This document shows positions 7,123 to 15,454 of a stretch of 34,520 nt of DNA, in pieces. The stretch is from RECO01 sp050485385 (GTDB taxonomy: Bacteria > Pseudomonadota > Alphaproteobacteria > Geminicoccales > Geminicoccaceae). The stretch covers positions 1-34,520 of the forward strand of contig JBJHBG010000049.1 of assembly GCA_050485385.1 (NCBI GenBank), given 5' to 3'. A model generated the notes under the pieces. That model was not told where the DNA came from, did no database searches, and was given only the letters and a program-made list of their open reading frames with translations. How positions within the stretch are numbered: position 1 is the stretch's first letter; every line of letters starts with the position of its first letter. Position numbers and translations under genes: made by a program.

Positions 7123-7718
7123 GGCGGTTTTTCGCGGCAGCCGTCCTGCTCCTGGCGCCAGTGGCGGCGGCGCAGGAGGTGCGGCCGGTCACGGGCTTCG
7201 ACATCCAACGCTACCTCGGCGAGTGGCACGAGGTGGCGGCGATCCCGACGTCGTTCCAGCGACAGTGCATCTTCGACACCCGTGCCGTCTACGGCATGGC
7301 CGGCGAAGATCCGCGGGTCACGGTCGACAACAGTTGCCGCACGGCCGAGGGGGAAGTCGACCGCTCGCGCGGGCTCGCCCGCTTCCGCGACGATCCGACG
7401 GTGGGCCATCTGGAGGTCACCTTCGTCACGATCCTCGGGCGGCCCTTCTGGCTGGCCTCGGGCGATTACGTGGTGATCGGCCTCGACGCGGATTACCGCT
7501 GGGCGGCGGTCGGCCACCCCTCGCGCGACTACGCCTGGGTTCTGGCCCGCGACCCCGACGTCGAACCGGCGCTCCTCGGCGAGATCGAGACGATCTACGC
7601 GGCCGCCGGCTACGACACCTGTCGCATCCTCACGTCCCGCCAGGTCAGAAACGACGTCCGCCAGCCGCTCTGCACCGTCGTGGAGACCAGCCAGAGCGAT
7701 CTGCTGGAAAGCGATTGA
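7119..7718 (+). CDS. Secreted Blc-type lipocalin
   Basis: The 199-residue protein is a bacterial lipocalin, a beta-barrel that binds small hydrophobic ligands. Residues 1-18 are a signal peptide with probable cleavage near APVAAA-QE; no lipobox cysteine follows, so it is predicted to be soluble in the periplasm, not an outer-membrane lipoprotein like E. coli Blc. The fold signatures are GEWHEVAAIP (34-43), with the conserved G-x-W, and the late barrel strand YRWAAVGHPSRDYAWVLARDP (126-146). Four cysteines (50, 73, 168, 185) could make two disulfides. The ATG at 7119 overlaps the ureohydrolase stop and has GGAGG just upstream, which decides the start. It ends 3 nt from the convergent thioesterase gene. 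Confidence 0.87.
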   Translation: MRRFFAAAVLLLAPVAAAQEVRPVTGFDIQRYLGEWHEVAAIPTSFQRQCIFDTRAVYGMAGEDPRVTVDNSCRTAEGEVDRSRGLARFRDDPTVGHLEVTFVTILGRPFWLASGDYVVIGLDADYRWAAVGHPSRDYAWVLARDPDVEPALLGEIETIYAAAGYDTCRILTSRQVRNDVRQPLCTVVETSQSDLLESD

Positions 7719-7721
7719 GCC

Positions 7722-8156
7722 TCAGGCGTCGCCCGGCTTCACGAGTTGCGCCTCCAGCCGGGCGCGGACGTCGCCCGGCATGGCCGTGGACCGTCGCGTC
7801 TCGGGGTCGAAGAACACTTCCACGACATCGTAGGTGGCGTGCAGGCGGCCCGTGTCGGCGTGGTGCATGCGCAGGTGGAACGTGGCGCTCTTGGTGCCGA
7901 TGCGCGTCACGGCACCGTCGATCACCAGAAGGTCTCCCGCCTTGAGCTCCTGTCGGAAGGTGGTCGTCGCCTGGGCCGAGACGCAGTGCACGCCGTGCTC
8001 CTCGAGCATGGTCGAGTAGGGCAGGCCAACGAGCGTCCACATATGGTAGACGGCGTCGTCGAAGAACGGCGCGTAGTAGCGGACGTTCATGTGCCCGAAG
8101 TGGTCCTCGTGGTGCGGATGCACCACGCCACGCAACAGTTCCGGCCGGCCGTCCAT
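7722..8156 (-). CDS. Hot-dog acyl-CoA thioesterase (4HBT family)
   Basis: The 144-residue protein has the length and motifs of the YbgC/FadM type of 4-hydroxybenzoyl-CoA thioesterases, which release CoA from acyl-CoA. The active-site stretch HHEDHFGHMNVRYYAPFFDDA (15-35) contains Asp18, the likely catalytic acid, and the HMN-x-x-x-Y pattern that starts the hot-dog helix. A second conserved part, ATTTFRQELKAGDLLVIDG (63-81), is the usual beta strand. The ATG at 8156 follows GAGGGG at seven bases. The gene lies 53 nt behind pccA on the same strand with no visible terminator, so it is probably the last gene of the pccBA operon and may act on propionyl-, methylmalonyl- or other short acyl-CoA. 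That role is inferred from position only. Confidence 0.85.
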   Translation of the reverse strand: MDGRPELLRGVVHPHHEDHFGHMNVRYYAPFFDDAVYHMWTLVGLPYSTMLEEHGVHCVSAQATTTFRQELKAGDLLVIDGAVTRIGTKSATFHLRMHHADTGRLHATYDVVEVFFDPETRRSTAMPGDVRARLEAQLVKPGDA

Positions 8157-8209
8157 CGCTTCGCCCCTCACCCGTCTCGTGGTTGCACGCTCGAAGGCCC
8201 CCCCGGCGC

Positions 8210-10195
8210 CTAGTCCAGCGTGACCAGGACCGCGTCCGCCGCAACCGTGTCGCCGGCGGCGACGGCGACCGTCGCCACCACACCATCGCGCTCGGCGCGC
8301 ACCACGTTCTCCATCTTCATGGCTTCGAGAATCAGCAGCTCCTGACCGAGCTTCACCTCGTCGCCGACGGCGACCCGCACGTCCTTGATCAATCCCGGCA
8401 TCGGCGCCTGGACGGTGCCGGACTGGTCGGGCGCGACCTTCGGCTGCATCCGGCTTGCCAGTTCCTGGGCACGGTGGGTGCGCACCAGGGTCGGCGCCTG
8501 GAAGCCGCCGTGGCGGAGGTGGAAGCCCTCGGCGATCGGGTCCGCCTGGAAGGTGTGGGCGTCGCCGTCGACGATGGCGTCGAAGCGGAGTTGGCCAGGC
8601 CGCCAGTCGAGACGGACGCGATGCGCGCGCCCCCCGGCGTGCACGTTCCAGGTTTGCGCGTGGTCGTGCTCGAGCTCGACGTCGATGGCCTCGCCGCCGA
8701 CCCAGACCGACCAACTCTTGGCGGCGAAGTAGGGCATGCCGCGCATGCGCCCACGAACGCGTTGGGCGCGCTCGTTCTCGACCGAGCGCAGGCACGCCGC
8801 GACCACGGCGAAGCGGACGGCGAGTTCACCGGCGACCGGTGCCGGATCGAACCGCTCGCCGTACTCCTCGGCGATGAAGTTGGTCGACATGTGACCGGCG
8901 CGGAAGCGGGGGTGACCGACGAGGCTGGCGAGGAAGTCGGCGTTGTTGCCGATGCCGCGAACCACGAGGTCGTCGAGGGCCTGGGCCATGCGGCGGATGG
9001 CATCGGCGCGGGTGGCGCCATGGGTGCAGACCTTGGCGATCATCGGGTCGTAGAACATGGTGACCTCGTCGCCCTCGACGACGCCCGTGTCGACGCGCAC
9101 GCCCTCCCTCGTCGGTGGCACGAAGCGGACGAGGCGGCCGGTGGCGGGCAGGAAGCCGCGCGCCGGCTCCTCGGCATAGACCCGCGCTTCCAAGGCCCAG
9201 CCGTCGAGCTTCACGTCGTCCTGGCCGAAGCCGAGCGGCCGGCCGGCGGCGACCTCCAGCATCTTCTCGACGAGGTCGATGCCGGTGACGAGTTCGGTCA
9301 CCGGGTGCTCGACCTGGAGCCGCGTGTTCATCTCGAGGAAGAAGAAGTTGCGCTCGGGATCGACGATGAACTCGACCGTGCCGGCCGAGGTGTAGCCGAC
9401 AGCCTTGGCGAGGGCCACCGCCTGCTCGCCCATCGCCTTGCGCGTGGCCGCATCGAGGAACGGCGAGGGCGCTTCCTCCAGCACCTTCTGATGCCGCCGC
9501 TGGATCGAGCATTCGCGCTCGCCGAGATAGACGCAGTTGCCGTGGCTGTCGGCGAGCACCTGGATTTCGATGTGGCGCGGGTTCTCGACGAAGCGTTCGA
9601 GGAACACCCGGTCGTCGCCGAAGCTGGAGCGGGCCTCCGACTGGGCGCGGTCGAGGCCCTCCTTCAGTTCGTCGGCGTTGCGGACGATGCGCATGCCCTT
9701 GCCGCCGCCACCGGCCGACGCCTTGACCATGATCGGAAAGCCGATCGCCTCGGCGAGCCGCAGGGCCTCTTCGGGATCGCTGACTGCGTCGGGATGGCCG
9801 GGCACGGTGCTCACCCCCGCCTCCTTCGCCAGACGCTTCGAGGTGAGCTTGTCGCCCATCGCCTCGATGGCCGAGGCGGGCGGCCCGACGAAAACGATGC
9901 CGGCCGCCGCCAATGCCTCGGCAAAGGCCTTGCGCTCGGACAAGAAGCCGTAGCCGGGATGTACGGCCTCGGCGCCGGTTGCCTTGCAGGCCTCGACGAT
10001 CCTCTCGATCACGAGATAGCTCTCGGCCGCCGGTGCCGGCCCCAGATAGACGCGCTCGTCGGCCTCGCGCACGAACAGCGCGTTGGCGTCGGCCTCGGAG
10101 AACACCGCTACCGTGCGGATGCCCAGGCGGCGGGCGGTGCGCATGACGCGGCAGGCGATCTCGCCGCGATTGGCGATCAGGATCTTCTCGAACAT
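8210..10195 (-). CDS. pccA: Propionyl-CoA carboxylase alpha chain (biotin carboxylase + BCCP)
   Basis: A 661-residue biotin-dependent carboxylase subunit. Order of domains: biotin carboxylase N-domain (MFEKILIANRGEIACRV at the start), ATP-grasp with GGGGKGMRIV, biotin carboxylase C-domain with FFLEMNTRLQVEHPVTE, a BT linker (about 460-570) and a C-terminal biotinyl domain with EAMKMEN, where Lys627 receives biotin. Length and the BT domain fit propionyl-CoA carboxylase rather than AccC, which ends after the carboxylase part. It carboxylates biotin with ATP and bicarbonate and hands CO2 to PccB. The ATG at 10195 was chosen because the open frame upstream lacks family sequence and overlaps pccB. 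It lies 16 nt after pccB, as in other alphaproteobacterial pcc operons. Confidence 0.95.
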   Translation of the reverse strand: MFEKILIANRGEIACRVMRTARRLGIRTVAVFSEADANALFVREADERVYLGPAPAAESYLVIERIVEACKATGAEAVHPGYGFLSERKAFAEALAAAGIVFVGPPASAIEAMGDKLTSKRLAKEAGVSTVPGHPDAVSDPEEALRLAEAIGFPIMVKASAGGGGKGMRIVRNADELKEGLDRAQSEARSSFGDDRVFLERFVENPRHIEIQVLADSHGNCVYLGERECSIQRRHQKVLEEAPSPFLDAATRKAMGEQAVALAKAVGYTSAGTVEFIVDPERNFFFLEMNTRLQVEHPVTELVTGIDLVEKMLEVAAGRPLGFGQDDVKLDGWALEARVYAEEPARGFLPATGRLVRFVPPTREGVRVDTGVVEGDEVTMFYDPMIAKVCTHGATRADAIRRMAQALDDLVVRGIGNNADFLASLVGHPRFRAGHMSTNFIAEEYGERFDPAPVAGELAVRFAVVAACLRSVENERAQRVRGRMRGMPYFAAKSWSVWVGGEAIDVELEHDHAQTWNVHAGGRAHRVRLDWRPGQLRFDAIVDGDAHTFQADPIAEGFHLRHGGFQAPTLVRTHRAQELASRMQPKVAPDQSGTVQAPMPGLIKDVRVAVGDEVKLGQELLILEAMKMENVVRAERDGVVATVAVAAGDTVAADAVLVTLD

Positions 10196-10211
10196 CGCTG
10201 GCCCTCGCCGC

Positions 10212-11747
10212 TCAAAGCGGAATGTTGTCGTGCTTCTTCCACGGATCGTCGACGCGTTTGCCGTCGAGCCAGCGGAGTGCCTTGGCCACCCGGCGGCGGG
10301 TGCCGTGCGGCATGATGACGTCGTCGATGAAGCCGCGATTGGCGCCGACGAACGGATTGGCGAAGCGGGCCTGATATTCGTCGGTGCGCGCCTTGATCTT
10401 CTCCTCGTCGCCGAGGTCGCCGCGGAAGATGATCTCGACCGCACCCTTGGAGCCCATCACCGCCACCTCGGCGCTGGGCCAAGCATAGTTGACGTCGCCA
10501 CGGAGGTGCTTCGACGCCATGACGACATAGGCACCGCCATAGGCCTTGCGGGTGATGACGGTCACCTTGGGCACGGTCGCCTGGGCGTAGGCGAACAGGA
10601 GCTTCGCCCCGTGCTTGATGATGCCGCCATATTCCTGAGCGGTACCCGGCAGAAAGCCCGGCACGTCGACGAAGGTGACGATGGGGATGCCGAAGGCGTT
10701 GCAGAAGCGGACGAAACGCGCGGCCTTCCTGGCACTGTCGATGTCGAGGCAGCCGGCGAGCACCATCGGCTGGTTGGCGACGATGCCCACGGTCTTGCCC
10801 TCGAACCGGGCGAAACCGATGAGGATGTTCCGTGCGTAGTCGGGCTGCAACTCGAAGAAGTCGGCCTCGTCGACGACCTTCGAGATCAACTCCTTCATGT
10901 CGTAGGGCTTGTTCGGGTTGGCCGGGACGAGCGTGTCGAGCGAATGGTCGTCGCGGTCGACCGGATCGTCGGTCGGCCGGATCGGCGGCCCCTGCCGATT
11001 GTCGAGCGGCAGGAAGTCGACGAAGCGGCGCACCTCGTGCAGCGCCTGGACGTCGTTGTCGAAGGCCGCATCGGCCACGCCCGAACGTGCGGTGTGGGTC
11101 GCGGCACCACCCAATTCCTCCTGCGTCACCTCCTCCTGGGTCACGGTGCGGACGACGTCGGGGCCGGTCACGAACATGTAGGAGCTGTCGCGGACCATGA
11201 AGATGAAGTCGGTCATGGCCGGCGAGTAGACGGCACCGCCCGCGCACGGCCCCATGATCACGCTGACCTGCGGCACGACGCCCGAGGCGAGCGCGTTCCT
11301 GAGGAAGACGTCGGCATAGCCCGCGAGGCTGTCGACCCCCTCCTGGATGCGGGCACCGCCCGAGTCGTTCAGACCGATGACCGGCGCGCCGACCGCCAGA
11401 GCCCGGTCCATGATCTTGCAGATCTTGTTGGCGTGCGTCTCGGAGAGCGAGCCGCCGAAGACGGTGAAGTCCTGGGAGAAGACGAAGACGAGGCGGCCAT
11501 TGATGGTCCCCTGCCCCGTCACGACGCCGTCGCCCGGAACCCGCTGGCCCGCCATGCCGAACTCGGTGCAGCGGTGCTCGACGAACATGTCGGTCTCTTC
11601 GAACGAACCGGGATCGAGCAACAGCTCCAGCCGCTCACGCGCGGTGAGCTTGCTGCGCCCATGCTGGGCCGCGATCCGCTTCTCGCCGCCACCCTGTCGC
11701 GCTGCTTCCCGCCGCCGTTCGAGCTCGTCGATGATGTTCTGCACCAT
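10212..11747 (-). CDS. pccB: Propionyl-CoA carboxylase beta chain (carboxyltransferase)
   Basis: The 511-residue carboxyltransferase moves carboxyl from biotin to propionyl-CoA, making (S)-methylmalonyl-CoA. The N-terminal half shows LNDSGGARIQEGV and MGPCAGGAVYSPAMTDFIFM, which form the acyl-CoA oxyanion site. The C-terminal half shows FVDVPGFLPGTAQEYGGII and RKAYGGAYVVM, the biotin side. The family's typical end, DPWKKHDNIPL, is complete. Its ATG at 11747 follows AGGAGA, a strong ribosome-binding site. It is the first gene of pccB-pccA-thioesterase and lies 57 nt behind the ATP12 gene; whether it has its own promoter is not clear. Methylmalonyl-CoA epimerase and mutase, needed to complete the route to succinyl-CoA, are not in this window. 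Confidence 0.96.
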   Translation of the reverse strand: MVQNIIDELERRREAARQGGGEKRIAAQHGRSKLTARERLELLLDPGSFEETDMFVEHRCTEFGMAGQRVPGDGVVTGQGTINGRLVFVFSQDFTVFGGSLSETHANKICKIMDRALAVGAPVIGLNDSGGARIQEGVDSLAGYADVFLRNALASGVVPQVSVIMGPCAGGAVYSPAMTDFIFMVRDSSYMFVTGPDVVRTVTQEEVTQEELGGAATHTARSGVADAAFDNDVQALHEVRRFVDFLPLDNRQGPPIRPTDDPVDRDDHSLDTLVPANPNKPYDMKELISKVVDEADFFELQPDYARNILIGFARFEGKTVGIVANQPMVLAGCLDIDSARKAARFVRFCNAFGIPIVTFVDVPGFLPGTAQEYGGIIKHGAKLLFAYAQATVPKVTVITRKAYGGAYVVMASKHLRGDVNYAWPSAEVAVMGSKGAVEIIFRGDLGDEEKIKARTDEYQARFANPFVGANRGFIDDVIMPHGTRRRVAKALRWLDGKRVDDPWKKHDNIPL

Positions 11748-11804
11748 TTCTTCTCCTGGGAAGAGCCTCGGGTAGCATGTTGCTGCACTGCGGCAAAGCG
11801 GCGC

Positions 11805-12503
11805 CTAGGGCCGGCCAAGGGCGACAAGATACCGATCGACGGCGACGAGGTCACGGATCAGGCGGCGCTCGCGGGCAAGGGCATCCGCCTCGTCGCCCCA
11901 TTGCTTGCGCTGGAAGCGCTCGTCGACGAGGGAGGCATCGGCCGCCACCGTCCCGGCAAGGGCGCCAGCGGCCATCATCAGCGCCAGGACCAGCGAGCCG
12001 CTGGCCGTCGTCGCGGCGTGCAGCGCAACCAGCCGCCAATCGTCGGTCGCCTCGACCAGCTCGGCGAGCCCGGTGACGGCCGGCGCCGGCTGATCCCCTG
12101 GCATGAGACCCTCCACGACCCGCAACCGCAGCCCGTGCGTCGCTTGCAGCCAAGCGAGCGGCGGATCCCAGTATCGGGCATAGGTCTCGACCAGCTCCGC
12201 CGGCTCGGCGGCGCGGTAGCAAAGGAGATCGGACCGCGCGTAGTCGGCGAGTTGGGCCACGGCTGGAGCGCGTCGCTCGGGCATCAGGTCGGTCGCCGTC
12301 GTGGCGAGCCGGTTCACCGGCATCGTATCGGGCTCGACGGCTTCGCCTTGAACGTCCCACTCGGTGGCGACGAGTTCCGCGAGCGCCGCGGTGGGCAGCA
12401 CCAGCTCGTGGCGGCGCGGCGTGCGCAGCGGCCGGCCGTCGAGCCGCACGCCGAAGCCAGCGGCCGCGGGCTCGGCCGTTGCCGTCCGCCAAAAGCGCTT
12501 CAT
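11805..12503 (-). CDS. ATP12-family F1-ATPase assembly chaperone
   Basis: The 232-residue protein matches the ATP12 family, which in mitochondria and alphaproteobacteria binds the F1 alpha subunit before assembly. The start MKRFWRTATAEPAAAGFGVRLDGRPLRTP, followed by LVLPTAALAELVATEWDVQ and MPVNRLATTATD, is characteristic. Cytoplasmic, no membrane segment. The ATG at 12503 fits the family N-terminus; its ribosome-binding site is weak, in line with translation continuing from the HAD gene 13 nt upstream. It is the last gene of the htrA-like - rarA - rluC - HAD - ATP12 series that extends the alpha operon. No ATP synthase genes are nearby. Confidence 0.92.
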   Translation of the reverse strand: MKRFWRTATAEPAAAGFGVRLDGRPLRTPRRHELVLPTAALAELVATEWDVQGEAVEPDTMPVNRLATTATDLMPERRAPAVAQLADYARSDLLCYRAAEPAELVETYARYWDPPLAWLQATHGLRLRVVEGLMPGDQPAPAVTGLAELVEATDDWRLVALHAATTASGSLVLALMMAAGALAGTVAADASLVDERFQRKQWGDEADALARERRLIRDLVAVDRYLVALGRP

Positions 12504-12516
12504 GCCGAGATCCGTG

Positions 12517-13173
12517 TCATGCGAGGAGCAAGGCGCGGAGTGCTCGGACGTCGTTCGCCACATGGTGGGCGCCGGACTGGTGCAGGAGCGGTGGGGCGTG
12601 GTGCCCCCAGGTGACGCCGATGGCCGTCGCTCCTGCGGCCCGCGCCATGGCCATGTCATAGCTCGTATCGCCGATCATGACGGCCTCCGCCGGCTCGCCC
12701 CCGGCCTCGGCGATCGCCTGGAGCAGCATGGCCGGGTGCGGCTTGGAGGGATGGAAATCGGAGGTCTGGAGGCTCAGGAAACGCCCCTCCCAGCCGTGCT
12801 TGGCGACGAGATGGTCGAGGCCACGCCGGGACTTGCCGGTGGCGATCGCGAGCCGTCGGCCGGCCCTGCCCAGCTCGTCGAGCAGCTCCGCGATCCCCGG
12901 AAACAGCGCCTCGTCGTGGGCACCTTCGGCGCGCAGGCTGGCGAACGCCGCCTTGTAGTGACCCGCCAGCCGCTCGTGCTCGGGCGCGCTCGCGTCGGGT
13001 GCGAGCGTCGCCATCGCGTTGACCAGCGACAGACCGACGACGTTGCGCACCGCCGGCTCCGTTGGCGGCAGTGCACCGGCGTCGCGAAAGGCGCGGTCCA
13101 TTGCCGCGAGGATCAAGGCGGCGCTGTCCACCAACGTGCCGTCGCAGTCGAACACCGCCACGCGATAGCTCAA
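12517..13173 (-). CDS. HAD-superfamily phosphatase, phosphoglycolate-phosphatase-like
   Basis: The 218-residue HAD hydrolase carries all four motifs: FDCDGTLVDS with nucleophile Asp9 and acid Asp11, Thr112 in AIATGKS, Lys144 in HPSKPHP, and GDTSYDM with Asp169 and Asp173. The helical cap between motifs one and two (about 17-90) is of the Gph/PgmB type. The substrate is not determined; phosphoglycolate is only one possibility. The likely start is TTG at 13173, overlapping the stop of the preceding pseudouridine synthase gene (TTGA), with GGAGG ten bases upstream. A GTG at 13161 is an alternative, but would leave only four residues before the nucleophile motif. Confidence 0.88.
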   Translation of the reverse strand: MSYRVAVFDCDGTLVDSAALILAAMDRAFRDAGALPPTEPAVRNVVGLSLVNAMATLAPDASAPEHERLAGHYKAAFASLRAEGAHDEALFPGIAELLDELGRAGRRLAIATGKSRRGLDHLVAKHGWEGRFLSLQTSDFHPSKPHPAMLLQAIAEAGGEPAEAVMIGDTSYDMAMARAAGATAIGVTWGHHAPPLLHQSGAHHVANDVRALRALLLA

Positions 13174-14138
13174 AGCTCGAACGCCTCCAGGTCGTGCTCG
13201 GCCGCCATGTCCTCGCTGAGCCCGAGCCAATCGAAACAGGCCCGTACGTGCGGTGCCAGCGGCGCCGTCAGCACGAGGCTGCCGCCCTTCGGGTGCGGCA
13301 GACTCGCGGTGCGGGCGAACAGCATCAGCCCCTCCGGCTGCCCGGTCAGCGGCAGTTGTCCCTCGCCGTACTTGCGGTCGCCGAGGATCGGATGGCCGAT
13401 GGCGGCGAGGTGGACACGGAGCTGGTGGGTGCGGCCGGTGATCGGCCTGAGAGCCAGCCAAGTGGCGACTTTGCCGGCACGGGCGACGACGCGGAACAGC
13501 GTCTTCGCGGCCTTGCCGTCGTCGTCGCCGACGACGCGCTCGTTACCCGCACCGCCGACCTTGGCGAGCCTGAGGTCGACGATGCCCTGCCGTTCCGCGA
13601 CACGGCCGGCGACGACCGCCCAGTAGAGCTTCTTCACCTGACCGCGACGAAAGGCCTCGGTCAGCTTCGCGGTGGGACCGGCGCCGCGGCCGAGTAGCAG
13701 GAGGCCGGCGGTGTCGCGGTCGAGACGATGGACCAGCCGGCAGCGCTCGCCGCCTCGATCCAGCGCCGGAAGCCAGCGATCCAGGTGCGTCGTGGTCTTG
13801 GTCCCGCCCTGGACGGCGAGTCCCGCCGGCTTCGCCAACGCCACGACGGCCCCGTCGTCGTGGAGGACGAGCTGCCGGATCGCCGTCGCTTCCGCCGCGG
13901 ACGCCCCAGGGGCGCCCGTCTTCACCGGCGGCGGGGAGAGAGGCGGCACCCGCACGATCTGACCGGGCTGCAACCTGAGCGATGCCTCGACCCGCTTGCC
14001 GTCGACGCGAAGCTGGCCTGTCCGCAGGAGCTTCTGCAGCTGCCCCTGGCCGATCCCGGGAAAGCGCCGCTTGAGGAACCGGTCGAGCCGCACCTCGCCT
14101 TCGCCTTTCCCAACCTCGATCACCTGCACCCCGCTCAC
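13170..14138 (-). CDS. rluC: RluA-family 23S rRNA pseudouridine synthase (RluC-like)
   Basis: The 322-residue enzyme converts uridine to pseudouridine in RNA, most likely in 23S rRNA. An N-terminal S4 RNA-binding domain (about 15-66, with LDRFLKRRFPGIGQGQLQKLL) precedes the catalytic domain, where LVHRLDRDTAG contains the catalytic Asp140. TGRTHQLRVHLAAIGHPILGD is the second conserved block. An S4 domain plus this length fits RluC or RluD; the exact target site is not clear from sequence. It starts with GTG at 14138, overlapping the rarA stop (GTGA), behind GGGAG. It ends by overlapping the HAD gene. Confidence 0.9.
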   Translation of the reverse strand: MSGVQVIEVGKGEGEVRLDRFLKRRFPGIGQGQLQKLLRTGQLRVDGKRVEASLRLQPGQIVRVPPLSPPPVKTGAPGASAAEATAIRQLVLHDDGAVVALAKPAGLAVQGGTKTTTHLDRWLPALDRGGERCRLVHRLDRDTAGLLLLGRGAGPTAKLTEAFRRGQVKKLYWAVVAGRVAERQGIVDLRLAKVGGAGNERVVGDDDGKAAKTLFRVVARAGKVATWLALRPITGRTHQLRVHLAAIGHPILGDRKYGEGQLPLTGQPEGLMLFARTASLPHPKGGSLVLTAPLAPHVRACFDWLGLSEDMAAEHDLEAFEL

Positions 14139-15454
14139 GATCCGCTCTCCCGCACTCGCAGCGCCGCGACGCGACGCAGCCGCTCGCCGATCGCCACCTC
14201 CGCGCCCCGATCGGTCGGCCGATAGAAGGCCCGGCGCTCGAGCCCCTCCGGGAAGTGGTCCTGGCCGGCGCAGCCCTCGGGGGCATCGTGGTCGTAGGCG
14301 TAGCCCTCGGCGTAGCCGAGATCGCGCATCATCGCGGTCGGAGCGTTCATGCTGAAGGGCTTGGGCGGCAGTGAGCCGTGGGTGCCGGCGGCGTCCTGCG
14401 CCTCCTTCCAGGCAACGTAGATGGCGTTCGACTTGGGTGCCGTGGCGAGGTGGACGGTCGCCTGCGCCACCGCCAATTCGCCCTCGGGCGAGCCCAGGCG
14501 CTCGAAGGCCTCGGCGGCGGCGAGCGCCAGCGGCAGCGCTCCGGGGTCGGCGAGGCCGATGTCCTCGCTCGCCATCCGCACGAGGCGCCGGGCGACGTAG
14601 CGCGCGTCCTCGCCGGCATCGAGCATGCGGGCCAACCAGTAGAGCGCCGCATCGGGATCCGACGCCCGTACCGCCTTGTGCAGCGCGCTGATCAGGTTGA
14701 AGTGCTGGTCCTGGCCCCGGTCGTAGCGCGGCCGCCGCTGCGCCAGCAGCCCTTTCAGGCCCGGCAGATCGAGCGCCGCGTCGGGCCGCCGCTCCAACAG
14801 CGCCTCGATCAGCGTGGCGAGATAGCGGCCGTCCCCATCGGCAAGATCGACCAGAGCCGCGCGCGCCTCGGCCTCCAGTGGCAAGGGCTCGCCGAGGAGC
14901 GTTTCCGCCCGCTCGACCAGGCGCGCCAAGGCCGGTCGATCCAGGGGCTCCAACACGACGACCTCGAGCCGCGACAACAGCGCGCTCGTCAGCGCGAAGG
15001 ACGGGTTCTCGGTGGTTGCCCCGATCAGCGTGATCGTGCCGTCCTCGACCCGCGCCAGGAGCCCATCCTGCTGCGCCCGATTGAAGCGGTGGACCTCGTC
15101 GATGAACAGCACCGGCTGCTCGCCGGCCCGCCGCCAGCGGTCGGCATCGTCGAAGGTGCGACGCAAATCGGCGACGCCGGCGGTGACCGCGGAGAGGAAC
15201 AGGAGGCGCGCACCGACCGCCTCGACCAGAAGGCGCGCGATGGTCGTCTTGCCGCAGCCGGGCGGCCCCCAAAGAACCAGCGAGCGCAACCGTCCGGCTT
15301 CCACCATCGCACCGAGCGGGCCGCTCGGGCCGAACAGCCGGTCCTGGCCGACGACGTCTTCCAGCCTGCGCGGCCGCAGGCGCTCGGCAAGCGGCACGGC
15401 ATGCGGCGGCGTGGCGGGCGCAGCGTCGGTCTCGCCGAAGAGATCGCCGCTCAC
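14135..15454 (-). CDS. rarA: Replication-associated recombination protein A (RarA/MgsA), AAA+ ATPase
   Basis: The 439-residue AAA+ ATPase is the bacterial relative of Mgs1/WRNIP1, acting at stalled replication forks and single-strand ends. LAERLRPRRLEDVVGQ (23-37) is the RFC-like start, GPPGCGKT (63-70) the Walker A motif, LFIDEVHRF with Asp119 and Glu120 the Walker B motif, and IGATTENPSF the sensor 1 region with Asn150. The C-terminal part has the family's ASEDIGLADP, PKSNAIY and NAPTAMMRDLGYAEGYAYDHD. It starts with GTG at 15454, overlapping the protease stop (GTGA). The ribosome-binding site is weak (CAGG), so translation probably continues from the upstream gene. Confidence 0.94.
   Translation of the reverse strand: MSGDLFGETDAAPATPPHAVPLAERLRPRRLEDVVGQDRLFGPSGPLGAMVEAGRLRSLVLWGPPGCGKTTIARLLVEAVGARLLFLSAVTAGVADLRRTFDDADRWRRAGEQPVLFIDEVHRFNRAQQDGLLARVEDGTITLIGATTENPSFALTSALLSRLEVVVLEPLDRPALARLVERAETLLGEPLPLEAEARAALVDLADGDGRYLATLIEALLERRPDAALDLPGLKGLLAQRRPRYDRGQDQHFNLISALHKAVRASDPDAALYWLARMLDAGEDARYVARRLVRMASEDIGLADPGALPLALAAAEAFERLGSPEGELAVAQATVHLATAPKSNAIYVAWKEAQDAAGTHGSLPPKPFSMNAPTAMMRDLGYAEGYAYDHDAPEGCAGQDHFPEGLERRAFYRPTDRGAEVAIGERLRRVAALRVRESGS

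Noticed and set aside
8183..12614. Two long plus-strand frames (710 and 843 codons) opposite pccA, pccB and ATP12
   Set aside because: Antisense shadows of conserved genes in high-GC DNA; no recognisable domain and no ribosome-binding sites that would favour them.
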